Translations under genes and position numbers: made by a program
Part shown: positions 44,989 through 53,812 of the stretch, in pieces
Numbering within the stretch: the stretch's first letter is position 1
Layout: each line of letters opens with the position of its first letter
Assembly: GCF_003194625.1 (NCBI RefSeq)
Contig: NZ_QHKX01000001.1
Location: 310,001 to 374,000 of the forward strand
DNA from: Nocardioides solisilvae
Lineage (GTDB): Bacteria > Actinomycetota > Actinomycetes > Propionibacteriales > Nocardioidaceae
Direction: 5' to 3'
DNA: 64,000 nucleotides
The notes under the pieces: model-generated
What the model saw: only the letters and a program-made list of their open reading frames with translations
The model's database searches: none
Told to the model about the DNA's origin: nothing

Positions 44989-45027
44989 GGTCCCGCGCAG
45001 CCATCTGGGAGGTGGCTGCGCGGGACC
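44989..45027. terminator. Strong terminator after the surface-protein gene
   Basis: GGTCCCGCGCAGCCA (44989-45003) pairs perfectly with TGGCTGCGCGGGACC (45013-45027), a 15-bp stem with a 9-nt loop, followed by TTT. It lies between the stops of the surface-protein gene and the convergent methyltransferase gene. Confidence 0.8.
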
Positions 45028-45043
45028 TTTCACGTCCGGGGCG

Positions 45044-46531
45044 TCACGACCCGTCGAGGAACCCCTCGGCGACCAGCTCGGCCACCACGGGGAGGTAGGT
45101 CGCCCGCAGCTCGGCGGCGTCCCGGCCGAGCAGCGAGGCGACCGCGTCGAGGATCTGTCCGACCGCCAGCTCTCCGTCGCAGGCCCCGACGAGCGCCGCC
45201 TCGACCGTGTCGACCTTCCGCGCGCGACGCAGGCCCCGCTGCTGGCGCAGCACGATGGACTCAGGGTCCTCGGCGCCGGGCTCCCCCTGGGTCTCCTGCA
45301 GCACGTCGACCCGGGTGGAGAGGCGCGCGGCGGCCAGGTCGGGGGTGCGGTGGAGCAGGTCCCGGGCGCGGGCCCACTGGAGGGTGGCCGGGGCGACCGG
45401 CTGCTCCACGTCGTACGGCCACTCCAGCAGCTCACGTGCGGCGCCCTGCGTGGCACCCCCGCGGCGCAGGTTGATCCACCCGAAGCCGATCCCCTCGACG
45501 CCCTCGGCGTCGAACCAGCTGAGCCAGGTGTCGTAGCGCTGCGCGTAGTCGGGACCCCCGTGCTGGCCGGCGTCCTTGAGCCACAGCTCGACGTACGCCG
45601 CGGGGTCGAGCACCTCGCGCTGCACGACGAAGGCGTCGGTGCCCTCGGGCACCCACTCCTCGAGCCGTTCCGCCCACGGGCGGTCCGCGGCGATCACCCA
45701 GTTGGCGAGCACCTGGCACCAGCCGCCGTCGGTGAGGTGGTTCGGCCCGGTGCGCACGATGTGCTCGACGACCCGGTCGCCGGGCAGGCCCGAGTCGCGG
45801 TAGACGAGCCGCTCGCCGGTGGCGGGCGAGATCACGAAGGGCGGGTTGGTGGCGATCAGGTCGAACCGCTCTCCCGCGACCGGCTCGAAGAAGGAGCCGT
45901 CGCGGACGTCGACTCCCGTCAGGTCGTTGAGCGCCACGTTGAACCGCGTCATCCACAGGGCCCGCCGGTTGACGTCGGTGGCCACCACCCGGCCGCTGTG
46001 CCGGGCCAGGTGGAGCGCCTGGACGCCGCACCCGGTGCCGAGGTCCAGCGCGCTGCCCACGGGCTCGCGCAGGGTCATCTGGGCGAGCGAGGTCGACGCG
46101 GGGCTGATCCCCAGCACGTGGTCGGGACCGACGCGCGCGGGCGAGCCGTCGAGGCCGGGGGTGAGGTCGCTGACCACCCACAGGTCGCCCCGGTCGTCGT
46201 CGTCGGTGGCGTAGGGGCGTACGTCGAGGCGCGCGGCGACCTCGCCCACCGACTGCTCGACCACGCCCTGGGCGGCCAGCCGGTCGACCAGGCCCGGCAG
46301 GGCCCGCTCCGCGGCCTCCAGGGGGACCGGGACCTGGAGAAGGAAGAGGCGGGTCAGCGTCTCCAGCGGCGACCCGCCGCCGGTGGCGCGCACGCCGGGG
46401 GTGGTCTCGTTGCGGCCCAGCGCGGCGTGGGCGCGCGGGCCCAGCGCCTCGGCGACGGCGTCGTAGGTGAAGCCTGCGGAGAGCACCCGGTCACGGAGCT
46501 CCCGGGCAAGGACGGCGGTCTCGTCGGACAT
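45044..46531 (-). CDS. Class I SAM methyltransferase with N-terminal helical domain
   Basis: The 495-aa protein starts at ATG 46531 (GAGG 9 nt upstream); the ATG at 46540 is a close alternative. An N-terminal about 140-residue domain (DRVLSAGFTYDAVAEALG) precedes a Rossmann methyltransferase with motif I LDLGTGCGVQALHLA and motif IV IATNPPFVIS. The NPPF signature indicates N-methylation of a base or a glutamine amide. The C-terminal 150 residues form an extra domain. Related proteins sit near topA/hppA in other actinobacteria, as I recall, but the substrate is unknown. Candidates include ribosomal RNA or ribosomal/release-factor proteins. Confidence 0.88.
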   Translation of the reverse strand: MSDETAVLARELRDRVLSAGFTYDAVAEALGPRAHAALGRNETTPGVRATGGGSPLETLTRLFLLQVPVPLEAAERALPGLVDRLAAQGVVEQSVGEVAARLDVRPYATDDDDRGDLWVVSDLTPGLDGSPARVGPDHVLGISPASTSLAQMTLREPVGSALDLGTGCGVQALHLARHSGRVVATDVNRRALWMTRFNVALNDLTGVDVRDGSFFEPVAGERFDLIATNPPFVISPATGERLVYRDSGLPGDRVVEHIVRTGPNHLTDGGWCQVLANWVIAADRPWAERLEEWVPEGTDAFVVQREVLDPAAYVELWLKDAGQHGGPDYAQRYDTWLSWFDAEGVEGIGFGWINLRRGGATQGAARELLEWPYDVEQPVAPATLQWARARDLLHRTPDLAAARLSTRVDVLQETQGEPGAEDPESIVLRQQRGLRRARKVDTVEAALVGACDGELAVGQILDAVASLLGRDAAELRATYLPVVAELVAEGFLDGS

Positions 46532-46555
46532 GGGCGACATCCTCGCAGGGAGGGC

Positions 46556-46591
46556 AGGACCCGCGGGCCGCCTGGGCGACCCGCGGGTCCT
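46556..46591 (-). terminator. Terminator after the giant surface-protein gene
   Basis: AGGACCCGCGGG (46556-46567) and CCCGCGGGTCCT (46580-46591) form a perfect 12-bp stem with a 12-nt loop. It is just downstream of the minus-strand stop at 46606 and upstream of the methyltransferase start. Confidence 0.7.
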
Positions 46592-46605
46592 ACTCGCCGG
46601 GGACG

Positions 46606-49600
46606 TCAGCGGATGGTGACGGTCACCCACCTCGACGTGGCTCCGGCGACCCGGGCGTTTCCGGCGTAGACCACGCGCAGCCGGTGCTTGCCCTTCTTGA
46701 GCGCCTTCCTGACCTTGAGCGTCAGGACCCCCTTGTGGCCGGGCTTCAGGGTCCCCTTGGCCACGACCTTCGTGCCGTCGAGGACCTTGAGGGCACCCGT
46801 CACCGCCCTCACCCCGGTCGCCTTGACCGTGATCCTCAGGACCACGCCCTTCGGCTTCGTCTGCTTCGCGGCGGGCTTGGCCGTGACCTTCGCCTTCGCC
46901 TGGGCCTGCTCCGGGGTCGTCTCCGGGGTGGGCTCCGGCGTGGGCTGCGAGGTGGGCTGCGCCGTCGGTTGCTGCGTCGGCGTCTGCGTCGGCGTGGGCT
47001 GCTGCGTCGGCGTCGGCGTCGGCGTCGGCTCCGGCGTCGGCGTCGGCTCGGGCGTCGGCTCGGGCGTCCGGGCCGCCGGCACCAACAGGCCGGCCGAGAC
47101 GTCGGTCAGGGTCCGGAAGTCGACCGGTGCACCACGCCCCTCCTCCTGCGTGTAGCTCGGCCGGCTCGCGACCCGGCGCACCGAGAGCGTCGCCGTCCGG
47201 TCCTGCTCCGTCACCCGGTAGGTCGCGCCGGTGGCGCCCGGGACGACGGCGCCGTTGCGGAGCCACTGGGCCGTCGCCGTGTAGCCCGCGGTCCATCCGG
47301 AGAGGTCGGCGGTCAGGACGTCCCCGACCTCCGCCGCGCCGCCGTTGGCGTCCGTCACCGTCACGGTCGCCGGGCCGGGGCGTGCGACCTCGCACTCCAG
47401 GTCGACGAGCAGGTCCACGCGAGGCGGGTTCACCTGCATCGCCTCGGTGGTCTCGGTCGCGCACCCGGACTTCTCGGCGCGGACCTTGTACCAGCCCTCC
47501 TCCACGTCCCAGCGGAAGTAGCCCACCGCGTCGGTCGTCGAGGGGTTGGCGCGGTTCGCGGGCGACATGACGTCGGACCCGTCCGGGACGGCCATGTAGG
47601 GGCCGTCCTCGGTGTCGGACCGCAGCAAGGTCACGGTGGCCCCCTCGAGGGGACGCCCGTACTGGTCGGTGACGACGCCGCTCGGGTCGATGTAGACCTT
47701 CGTCCGCGTCGGGGCACCGCCGCACTCGGCCGGCACGTTCGTGGTGAACGTGGCCATGCCGCTCGTCGGGAAGACGACGGAGGCGGAGTAGACGGCCTTG
47801 CCGTCCGCGACCGCACCCCTCGCCAAGGTGCCCGTCAGCGGCGTCGTGCCGTTGTCGAAGGTCACCTCGTACGTCGGCGCGGCGACGTCGGCGCAGCCGG
47901 TCACCTCGATCCGCTGGGGCGTCCCGGAGTAGACCATCGGCACCCCGTTGAAGCTGCCCGTACTGCCCGGGACCTCCACGTTGGGGGCCGGGGTCGGCGG
48001 CGACTCGAGGCGGACCTCGATCTCGGCGTCGGCGTCGGCGGTGACGTCGACGACGGCGCGACCGTCGAGCAGTCCGCTGCCCTCCGGGGCGTGGACGACG
48101 ACCTGGTGACGACCCAGGGGGAGCGTCCCACCGAAGGAGCCGTCGGGTCCCGTCGGCGAGTAGCCCGCCTGACCGCTCCAGGCACAGCTCCAGCCGCCCG
48201 CGGAGCAGGCCAGCCAGCTCGCGCCGACGACCGGGGCGCCGTCGGCGTCCTCGACCGCCCGGCCGGCGAAGCGCCCGCGGAGGGGCTCGTCCCCGTCCCG
48301 GACGGTGCCGACACCCACCACGTGCGTCGTGGGCACGTGCCCCGGCGCCGTGGCGGTCACGCGCACCCAGAGGTAGCGGCCCGCGTCCCACCCGGAGGGC
48401 ACGTAGGTGCTGGAGGAAGTCCCGGGCATCCACTGCCCCGTGGTCCGCCACTGGTAGGTGAGGGAGACCTCCCCGCCGTCGGCGACCCACGTGCCCGGCG
48501 CCGCCGTCAGCGTGCGACCGACCGCCGGGGTGCCCGTGACCGTGGGGGCCTCGACCATCTCCACCTGCGCCGGGGCCCCCAGCACGACGGGCTCCGTCTC
48601 GACGACGAGGTCGGGGTGGCCGGCGCGCGAGACCGTGACCTCGGCACGGATCCGCGCGCCCTCCTGGTGGGTCTGGGTCGCCCACTGGTCACCGGTGACG
48701 GGCTGCAGGTACCCCTCCGCGAACCACCGGGTCCGGAAGGAGAGGTCCGCCGTGGTCCCGCCCGGGACCTCCCACTCCCCGAGGTCGACGCGCACGGTCT
48801 GTCCAGCCCGCGGCTCCGCGGGGGTCACCGAGGGACGCGTGGTGCTGACGGCCGGGCGCTGCCCGACCGGCAGCACCCGGCTCGCGGTCCCGAAGCCGGG
48901 CGCGCGACCCTCCCGCCGCGCCACGACGGTCAGCGCCACCGTCGAGCCCGCGCTGTCGTCGGGCACCGTGTAGGTAGGTCCGGTGCCCACCTTCGTGCCG
49001 TCGAGGTGCCAGACGTACCGGTGCTCGAGGTCACCGACCTCGCGGAATCCGATCATCCAGGCCCCGGGGTGGGCCGTGAGCTCGTCACCGGCGAACCCAC
49101 TCCCCACGATGCGCACGCCCTGTGGCACGGGCGGGGTGGCCCCGGCGAAGCCGGACGTGTGGAATCGGTAGCGGCCAGGCTGGTCGGAGTCGAGCGACCC
49201 GTGCACCAGACCCGTCTCGAGGTTGCTGTCGTTGTACGCACCCGAGGCTCCGCTGCCCGGAAGGAGCAGGTGTCCCTCGTCGGTCCCGGTACCGGACGTG
49301 AATCCGGCCCAGGCGCGGACGGGGTAGTCGTCGCTGACCGGCAGGTTCACGGCGTCGTAGTTGTAGGTGACGTCGAGCCCGCCGTCGGAGGCGGGCGCCA
49401 GCAGCACCTGGTAGGTCGAGTGGTCGGACTGCCACTGGACGCACGTGCTGCCGTCGTCCCGCACGCCCCAGGTCGGAGTCGCGTAGTACCCGCCGGCGAG
49501 CGGGGCCAGCTGCGGCAGCCCCATGTCGGGGTCAAGGGGGTCCATCTGCAACCAGGGGCTGTTGACCGGCAGGAGGAGGCCGGTGTCGCCCACCCTCAGG

Positions 49601-51981
49601 TACTGGTCACCGACCTGGATGCGGTTCTGGTCGTGGCGGTCGAAGCAGGCTTCGTCCCGGATCCCCGCCACGGCGCCGATCGCGCCCCACTGCACCTCGC
49701 CCAGCTCGTGGTCCACGACGGCGGTCGGGCTGCCGAAGGACCGGCTGGTCGTCAGCGACCCGTAGGGCACGCGGCTGCTGATCAGGTCCAGCGCGGTGTC
49801 GGAGGGGACCCGGATCCGGTACTCCCCGTCGTCCTCGGTGCTGGTGCTCGCGAGCCAGAGACCGCCACCCGCCGAGTAGGCGTGGACGGACGCGCCGCTC
49901 AGGGGTTCGCCACTGCCCCGGACCGTGCCGGAGACGACCGTTCCTCGACCCAGCTGCAGGTCGGCGTCGCTCCGCAGCCCCGTGGTGGTGTCGACGACCC
50001 CCGCCCCCTCCAGGCCACGGAACGTCGGCGCGTGGCTCGGGAGCGCCTGCACCATCCCGCTCGTGGATCCGTAGGGTCGGGCGACCAGCCCGTAACGTCC
50101 GGGCTCGACGTCCGTGAAGCCGAACCGGCCGTCGCCCCGGGCGAGGCGTGCGGCGTCGACCCGCGTGGACGCGACCTGGTAGCCCCCCTCTGACGAGATC
50201 AGGACGACCTCGACGGAGGTCGCGTTCATCTCGTCGCCCGCCTCCAGCGTCACGCTCCCGCTGATGGAGCGGGGGTCGGGGACCAGGACCAGGGGGCCGG
50301 CCGTGCCGACGCCGGCCTGCAGGGGGACGACGAGTCCGTCGTGCGGCAGCTCGGCCCCGCCCAGGACGGTTCGTCCGAGGTTCGCCTCCGGCTTGCTGGC
50401 GGAGACGGTGACCTCGGAGCCCGAGGCCACCCCCCGCACCGTGTAGCTGCCGTCCGCGCGCGACCGCGCGGTCGGTCCTGGGAGGGCACCCCACGGACTC
50501 TTGGTCCACACCTGGACGGTCGCGCCCGTCACCGGCTCGCCGTCCGCGTCGACGACCGTGCCGCGGACCCGTCCCGGGGCCGCCGGCATCACGATGGGCG
50601 CCAGCTCCTGCGGCTCGCCGGGGGCGAGGGTGAAGCGCGTCGCCTGCGACTCGGAGGCGACGTCGCCCAGGAACCGGCTGGTCCCGTTCCAGTGGGCCGA
50701 GACCGTGTAGCTGACGCCGGGCGAGAGGCGCACCGACCAGGTGCCGTCGGGCGCGGCCCAGGTGATGCCTCCGCCCGGCGACATCGGCGGCCCGTGGACC
50801 TCGATCCGGACGCCGTAGTCGCCGACCTCCAGGGGTCCGTCCTCGTCGGCCACCACGCCCCGCACCTCGACCAGGCTGCTCGGGAACCGGGTCTCGCCCA
50901 CGTCCAGCCGCTCGCCTTCCGCCAGCGTGACGGTGCGGGCTCCGGCCGCCTCGGCCGCCCCGCCGAGGTGGACCGACTCCTCGGCCCCGAGGGACCGGGA
51001 GAAGCGCAGCGTCAGGGGAAGTCCGGCAGGCACCCGGGTCGAGAACTCACCCGACTCCCAACGGCTCCAGCCGAGGTGGAGGAGTGAACCTTCGACCACC
51101 GCCGCGAGGGAGTAGTCGTGGGCAGCCACCCCGTCGGCGTCCAGGATCCGACCCGTGAGCTCCGCTCCCTGCTGCACGCGCAGGTCACCCAGCTGTGCGA
51201 GGTTCCCGTCGGTCGGCACGCCGAACGTCTCCGCGGCACTCTGGACAGCGTGTCCGCCGAGCCACGTGGCGATCGCCTCGGCCCCGGTCTGGGGCCTTGC
51301 CACCACGGTGTACTCGTGGCGACGGTCGAGCCCCTCGAGGCGGAACTCGCCCCGCTCGTCGGTGACCACGCGGCTGTTGAACCAGATCGAGGGGTCCACT
51401 GCGAAGGCGTGGACCTCGATGTCGGACAGCGGACGCCCGTCCGGTCCCAGGACTCGGCCCTGCGCCGCGAAGCCCGGCTCCCGGACCATGGTGACCGGGT
51501 CGAGCCGCTTGGTCTGCTCGGCCGCGACGGAGACCGGCTCGCCGGCTCCACCGCCGTAGAACTTCGGGAGGTACTGCAGGACGCCCGACGGACCACCGAA
51601 CGTGGCCGACGAGTAGCGCACGAGGAGGTCGCCGGCGGGGACCGGCAGCTCGTAGACCCCGTCGTGCGTCGTGGTGGTCGCGAGCGGCGCGGTGGCGGGG
51701 GCGCTCGCGTCGAACGCCTCCACGACGATCGCGGCGCTGAGGGCCTTCCCGCCCTCGTCGAGCAGGCGTCCCCAGAGCAGCGCGTCGTCGGGTGCCTGCG
51801 GATCGATGATGCCGCGTGGCTGCACCAGCACCTTGCCGTCCACCCGCGAGGCGGGACCGGAGACCGTCGGCTCGGCGTCAGGCCCGACGGCCGAGGCCCC
51901 GACGCTCACGCCGACCGTGAGACCGGAGGCGATGAGCAGGAGTGCGAGCAGGCGCATCAGGGCGCGCCCCAAGGACGTCAT
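46606..51981 (-). CDS. Giant secreted repeat protein (1791 aa), paralogue of the 1033-aa protein
   Basis: ATG 51981, after GGGGGATCC, starts a 1791-aa protein with a signal peptide (LLALLLIASGLTVGVSVGASA). The first about 750 residues are a row of CarboxypepD_reg-like beta-sandwich repeats (for example GRVLGPDGRPLSDIEVHAF, GTVVDADGEPVTGATVQVW). A NIDO-like stretch follows (CFDRHDQNRIQVGDQYL ... LDVTYNYDAVNLPVSDD), then several Ig-like segments (VTGTPAVGRTLTAAPGTW). A block at about 1430-1530 matches the 1033-aa protein closely (VYIDPSGVVTDQYGRP, AVPDGSDVMSPANRANP). The C-terminus has a Thr/Pro repeat linker and a basic module ending YAGNARVAGATSRWVTVTIR. It is probably an extracellular adhesin or surface fibre. 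No sortase motif or anchor is visible. Confidence 0.8.
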   Translation of the reverse strand: MTSLGRALMRLLALLLIASGLTVGVSVGASAVGPDAEPTVSGPASRVDGKVLVQPRGIIDPQAPDDALLWGRLLDEGGKALSAAIVVEAFDASAPATAPLATTTTHDGVYELPVPAGDLLVRYSSATFGGPSGVLQYLPKFYGGGAGEPVSVAAEQTKRLDPVTMVREPGFAAQGRVLGPDGRPLSDIEVHAFAVDPSIWFNSRVVTDERGEFRLEGLDRRHEYTVVARPQTGAEAIATWLGGHAVQSAAETFGVPTDGNLAQLGDLRVQQGAELTGRILDADGVAAHDYSLAAVVEGSLLHLGWSRWESGEFSTRVPAGLPLTLRFSRSLGAEESVHLGGAAEAAGARTVTLAEGERLDVGETRFPSSLVEVRGVVADEDGPLEVGDYGVRIEVHGPPMSPGGGITWAAPDGTWSVRLSPGVSYTVSAHWNGTSRFLGDVASESQATRFTLAPGEPQELAPIVMPAAPGRVRGTVVDADGEPVTGATVQVWTKSPWGALPGPTARSRADGSYTVRGVASGSEVTVSASKPEANLGRTVLGGAELPHDGLVVPLQAGVGTAGPLVLVPDPRSISGSVTLEAGDEMNATSVEVVLISSEGGYQVASTRVDAARLARGDGRFGFTDVEPGRYGLVARPYGSTSGMVQALPSHAPTFRGLEGAGVVDTTTGLRSDADLQLGRGTVVSGTVRGSGEPLSGASVHAYSAGGGLWLASTSTEDDGEYRIRVPSDTALDLISSRVPYGSLTTSRSFGSPTAVVDHELGEVQWGAIGAVAGIRDEACFDRHDQNRIQVGDQYLRVGDTGLLLPVNSPWLQMDPLDPDMGLPQLAPLAGGYYATPTWGVRDDGSTCVQWQSDHSTYQVLLAPASDGGLDVTYNYDAVNLPVSDDYPVRAWAGFTSGTGTDEGHLLLPGSGASGAYNDSNLETGLVHGSLDSDQPGRYRFHTSGFAGATPPVPQGVRIVGSGFAGDELTAHPGAWMIGFREVGDLEHRYVWHLDGTKVGTGPTYTVPDDSAGSTVALTVVARREGRAPGFGTASRVLPVGQRPAVSTTRPSVTPAEPRAGQTVRVDLGEWEVPGGTTADLSFRTRWFAEGYLQPVTGDQWATQTHQEGARIRAEVTVSRAGHPDLVVETEPVVLGAPAQVEMVEAPTVTGTPAVGRTLTAAPGTWVADGGEVSLTYQWRTTGQWMPGTSSSTYVPSGWDAGRYLWVRVTATAPGHVPTTHVVGVGTVRDGDEPLRGRFAGRAVEDADGAPVVGASWLACSAGGWSCAWSGQAGYSPTGPDGSFGGTLPLGRHQVVVHAPEGSGLLDGRAVVDVTADADAEIEVRLESPPTPAPNVEVPGSTGSFNGVPMVYSGTPQRIEVTGCADVAAPTYEVTFDNGTTPLTGTLARGAVADGKAVYSASVVFPTSGMATFTTNVPAECGGAPTRTKVYIDPSGVVTDQYGRPLEGATVTLLRSDTEDGPYMAVPDGSDVMSPANRANPSTTDAVGYFRWDVEEGWYKVRAEKSGCATETTEAMQVNPPRVDLLVDLECEVARPGPATVTVTDANGGAAEVGDVLTADLSGWTAGYTATAQWLRNGAVVPGATGATYRVTEQDRTATLSVRRVASRPSYTQEEGRGAPVDFRTLTDVSAGLLVPAARTPEPTPEPTPTPEPTPTPTPTQQPTPTQTPTQQPTAQPTSQPTPEPTPETTPEQAQAKAKVTAKPAAKQTKPKGVVLRITVKATGVRAVTGALKVLDGTKVVAKGTLKPGHKGVLTLKVRKALKKGKHRLRVVYAGNARVAGATSRWVTVTIR
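46916..47070. repeat. Low-complexity tandem repeats encoding a Thr/Pro/Gln linker
   Basis: Hexamer-based GGCGTC/GGCTCG repeats read on the minus strand as E-P-T-P, T-P-T-Q-Q and similar. They form the flexible linker between the Ig-like domains and the basic C-terminal module. Confidence 0.6.
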
Positions 51982-52155
51982 GGATGTGGATCCCCCGTGT
52001 GAAGTCGTGCCCGGCCAGGAAGCCGGGTGTGCGCACCGTACGGTCGCCCCTGCGCCCGCGCCCGCGAGACGCCGGAGATGGTCCGCACTCGGGACCCGAG
52101 GTCTAGACCGTCGCACGCCGGAGGGCTTGTCCTCAGGAGACGCACGCGGCTGCCG

Positions 52156-53055
52156 ATGGGAGTCCTCGTGACGGCTCCTGACCTCGAGGTCCTCGACGGC
52201 GGCCTCGAGCAGCGACCCACGGATCCCCGGGTCGACGCCGTGCTCGAGGTGCTGGCCGGCGCCCCGCTCGGCGAGGTGGCGCTGCGCCGCGGCGTGGACC
52301 GCGCGGTCCTGCACCGCTGGGTGCACGGCTTCGTCGAGGCCGGGACGGGGGCGGTGACCAACCGCCCCGACCCGGACGCCGCCCGGCAGCGCGACCGGTT
52401 CCTCGCGGCGTTCGCCCACGAGCTGCGCACCCCGCTGACGGTGGCGCGCGGCTGGGTCTCGCTGCTCGCCGACGAGGAGCTCCCGCCGCCCGTGCCGCGG
52501 ACGGTGGAACGGCTCCAGGAGTCGCTCGCGCGACTGACCGAGCGGGTCCTGGACGTCGAGCTGCTGGCCGCCGCCTCCCTGGGCCTGCTGCGGGCCGAGC
52601 CGCGGGCGGTCCCGGTGCGCCGGCTCCTGGCCGGTGTGGGTGGGCAGGCGGCCGAGGAGGACGTCGCCGACGTCGACGCCCTCGTGGACCCCACGCTCTT
52701 CCCGCGCGTGCTGCGCGACCTGTGGGAGGCCGGGGGCTCGCTGCCGGCGCCGCGGCAGCTGCGCTGGGAGGTCACGACCCTCGACGGGTGGGTCGAGCTG
52801 CGGGTGGTCCGCGACGCCGACCCGATCGACCCCGCCGTGCTCCAGGCGCTCTTCGAGCCCTTCGACCTCAACGACGACGCCACCGGCGTGACGATCGGCC
52901 TCTACCTGGCCCGGGCGCTCACCGTCGTCCACGCCGGCACGCTGGGCGTGGAGCAGGACGACGAGCACGCCGTGCTGTGGGTGCGGGTGCCCCGCGCCGA
53001 CCGACGTGCCCCGACAGATCCCCCCACCGATCCACCGACCGAGGAGAACCCATGA
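52156..53055 (+). CDS. Histidine-kinase-like protein with N-terminal HTH and degenerate ATP site
   Basis: ATG 52156 gives 299 aa; GTG 52168 is an alternative. Residues about 25-60 look like a transposase-type HTH (VLEVLAGAPLGEVALRRGVDRAVLHRWV). Residues 75-150 are a HisKA dimerisation domain with a proper H-box (FLAAFAHELRTPLTVARGW, His88). In the ATPase region the G2-like GVTIGLYLARALTVVHAG is present, but the N-box reads LRDLWEAGGSL without its Asn and the DxGxG box reads DADPID. It may therefore not bind ATP normally. It is soluble and has no partner regulator here. Its stop overlaps the DUF1059 start (ATGA). Confidence 0.75.
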   Translation: MGVLVTAPDLEVLDGGLEQRPTDPRVDAVLEVLAGAPLGEVALRRGVDRAVLHRWVHGFVEAGTGAVTNRPDPDAARQRDRFLAAFAHELRTPLTVARGWVSLLADEELPPPVPRTVERLQESLARLTERVLDVELLAAASLGLLRAEPRAVPVRRLLAGVGGQAAEEDVADVDALVDPTLFPRVLRDLWEAGGSLPAPRQLRWEVTTLDGWVELRVVRDADPIDPAVLQALFEPFDLNDDATGVTIGLYLARALTVVHAGTLGVEQDDEHAVLWVRVPRADRRAPTDPPTDPPTEENP

Positions 53056-53231
53056 CCTTCAAGCTCGCCTGCGGCGACGTGATGCCCGGCTGCGCGTCCC
53101 GCTTCGAGGAGACCGACCGTCAGGTGCTGCTGGCCAAGGTGGCCGCGCACGCCGCCGCCGACCACGGCGTCACGACGCTGACCCCCGAGGTGGTGCAGGC
53201 GGTGGAGAGCAGGATCGTCGCCACCGCCTGA
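53052..53231 (+). CDS. Small DUF1059 protein
   Basis: This 59-residue protein begins MTFKLACGDVMPGCASRFE and continues with an amphipathic helix (VLLAKVAAHAAADHGV) to TPEVVQAVESRI. This is the DUF1059 pattern (CGDVxPGCxxxxxxxxxxxLxxxVxxHAxxxHG), with two conserved cysteines that may bind metal. It overlaps the kinase-like gene by 4 bp and has GAGGAG before its start, so the two form an operon. DUF1059 proteins have no established function. Confidence 0.85.
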   Translation: MTFKLACGDVMPGCASRFEETDRQVLLAKVAAHAAADHGVTTLTPEVVQAVESRIVATA

Positions 53232-53257
53232 CCGGCCCCGGTCACTGCGTCACTGGG

Positions 53258-53812
53258 TCATTCGGCGGAGGGGGACTCGGTCCCCTCCGGCATCATGCAG
53301 CCCATGAGCGCGCCCATCAGCTCGCCGCCGGCGCCGCCGGCCTCCTCGCCCTCGACCATCGAGGTGACGAAGAAGTCGCGGAGGGCGTCCTCGGTGATGG
53401 CGTCCTCGACGCACTCCTTGGACTCGGCCGGGATCGAGTCGTCTGCGCTCATCTCCTTGAGCATCTCGTCGCGCAGGTCGACGCCGCACTCCTCGAAGTT
53501 GTCGTAGATGTCGTTGCCCTGGTCCTCGGTGAGCTCGAGGGTGGAGAAGTCGAGGTCGTCGGTGCCCTCGCCGAACTCCTCGGGCGAGCCGGCCTCCTTG
53601 ACCTTGTCGAGGCCGACGACGTCGACGAAGCCCTCGCTGAAGCAGGTCGACTGCTCCTTGTCCATCGGGGAGTCGCCCTCGGCCATCGAGGTGGCCATGG
53701 CGTCGACGTAGGGCTTGGCCTCGTCGCTCTCGCCCTCGCCACCCCCGCCGCAGGCGGAGAGGATCAGCGGGGCCAGACCGGCCAGGACGAGCGGGGCAAG
53801 ACGACGACGCAT
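53258..53812 (-). CDS. Lipoprotein, unknown function
   Basis: ATG 53812 (GAAGGG upstream) gives 184 aa. A basic start and hydrophobic core end in the lipobox LSACG, followed by a Gly/Glu linker and an acidic helical domain. That domain has five cysteines (CFSEGF, ECGVDL, KECVEDAI, GCMMPE and the lipid-bearing Cys), so two disulfides are possible. No family was recognised. The strongly acidic composition fits a secreted protein. It is convergent with the DUF1059 gene and its start faces the proton-pump stop region. Confidence 0.7.
   Translation of the reverse strand: MRRRLAPLVLAGLAPLILSACGGGGEGESDEAKPYVDAMATSMAEGDSPMDKEQSTCFSEGFVDVVGLDKVKEAGSPEEFGEGTDDLDFSTLELTEDQGNDIYDNFEECGVDLRDEMLKEMSADDSIPAESKECVEDAITEDALRDFFVTSMVEGEEAGGAGGELMGALMGCMMPEGTESPSAE

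Noticed and set aside
46916..47070. Regular short repeats considered as a CRISPR array
   Set aside because: The repeats are contiguous coding hexamers without unique spacers, encoding a Thr/Pro linker; no cas genes are present.
45044..48685. 1213-codon frame fusing the methyltransferase to upstream sequence
   Set aside because: The upstream part is a shadow of the giant surface-protein gene; homology begins at the ATG near 46531, after the terminator hairpin at 46556-46591.
46684..50193. 1169-codon open frame on the + strand
   Set aside because: Antisense to the 1791-aa surface-protein gene, with an Arg/Gly/Asp-rich composition typical of shadow frames in high-GC DNA and no motif, signal or ribosome site.
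52156..53055. Kinase-like protein as an ordinary sensor kinase of a complete two-component system
   Set aside because: No response regulator is adjacent, no membrane segment is present and two ATP-site motifs are degenerate.
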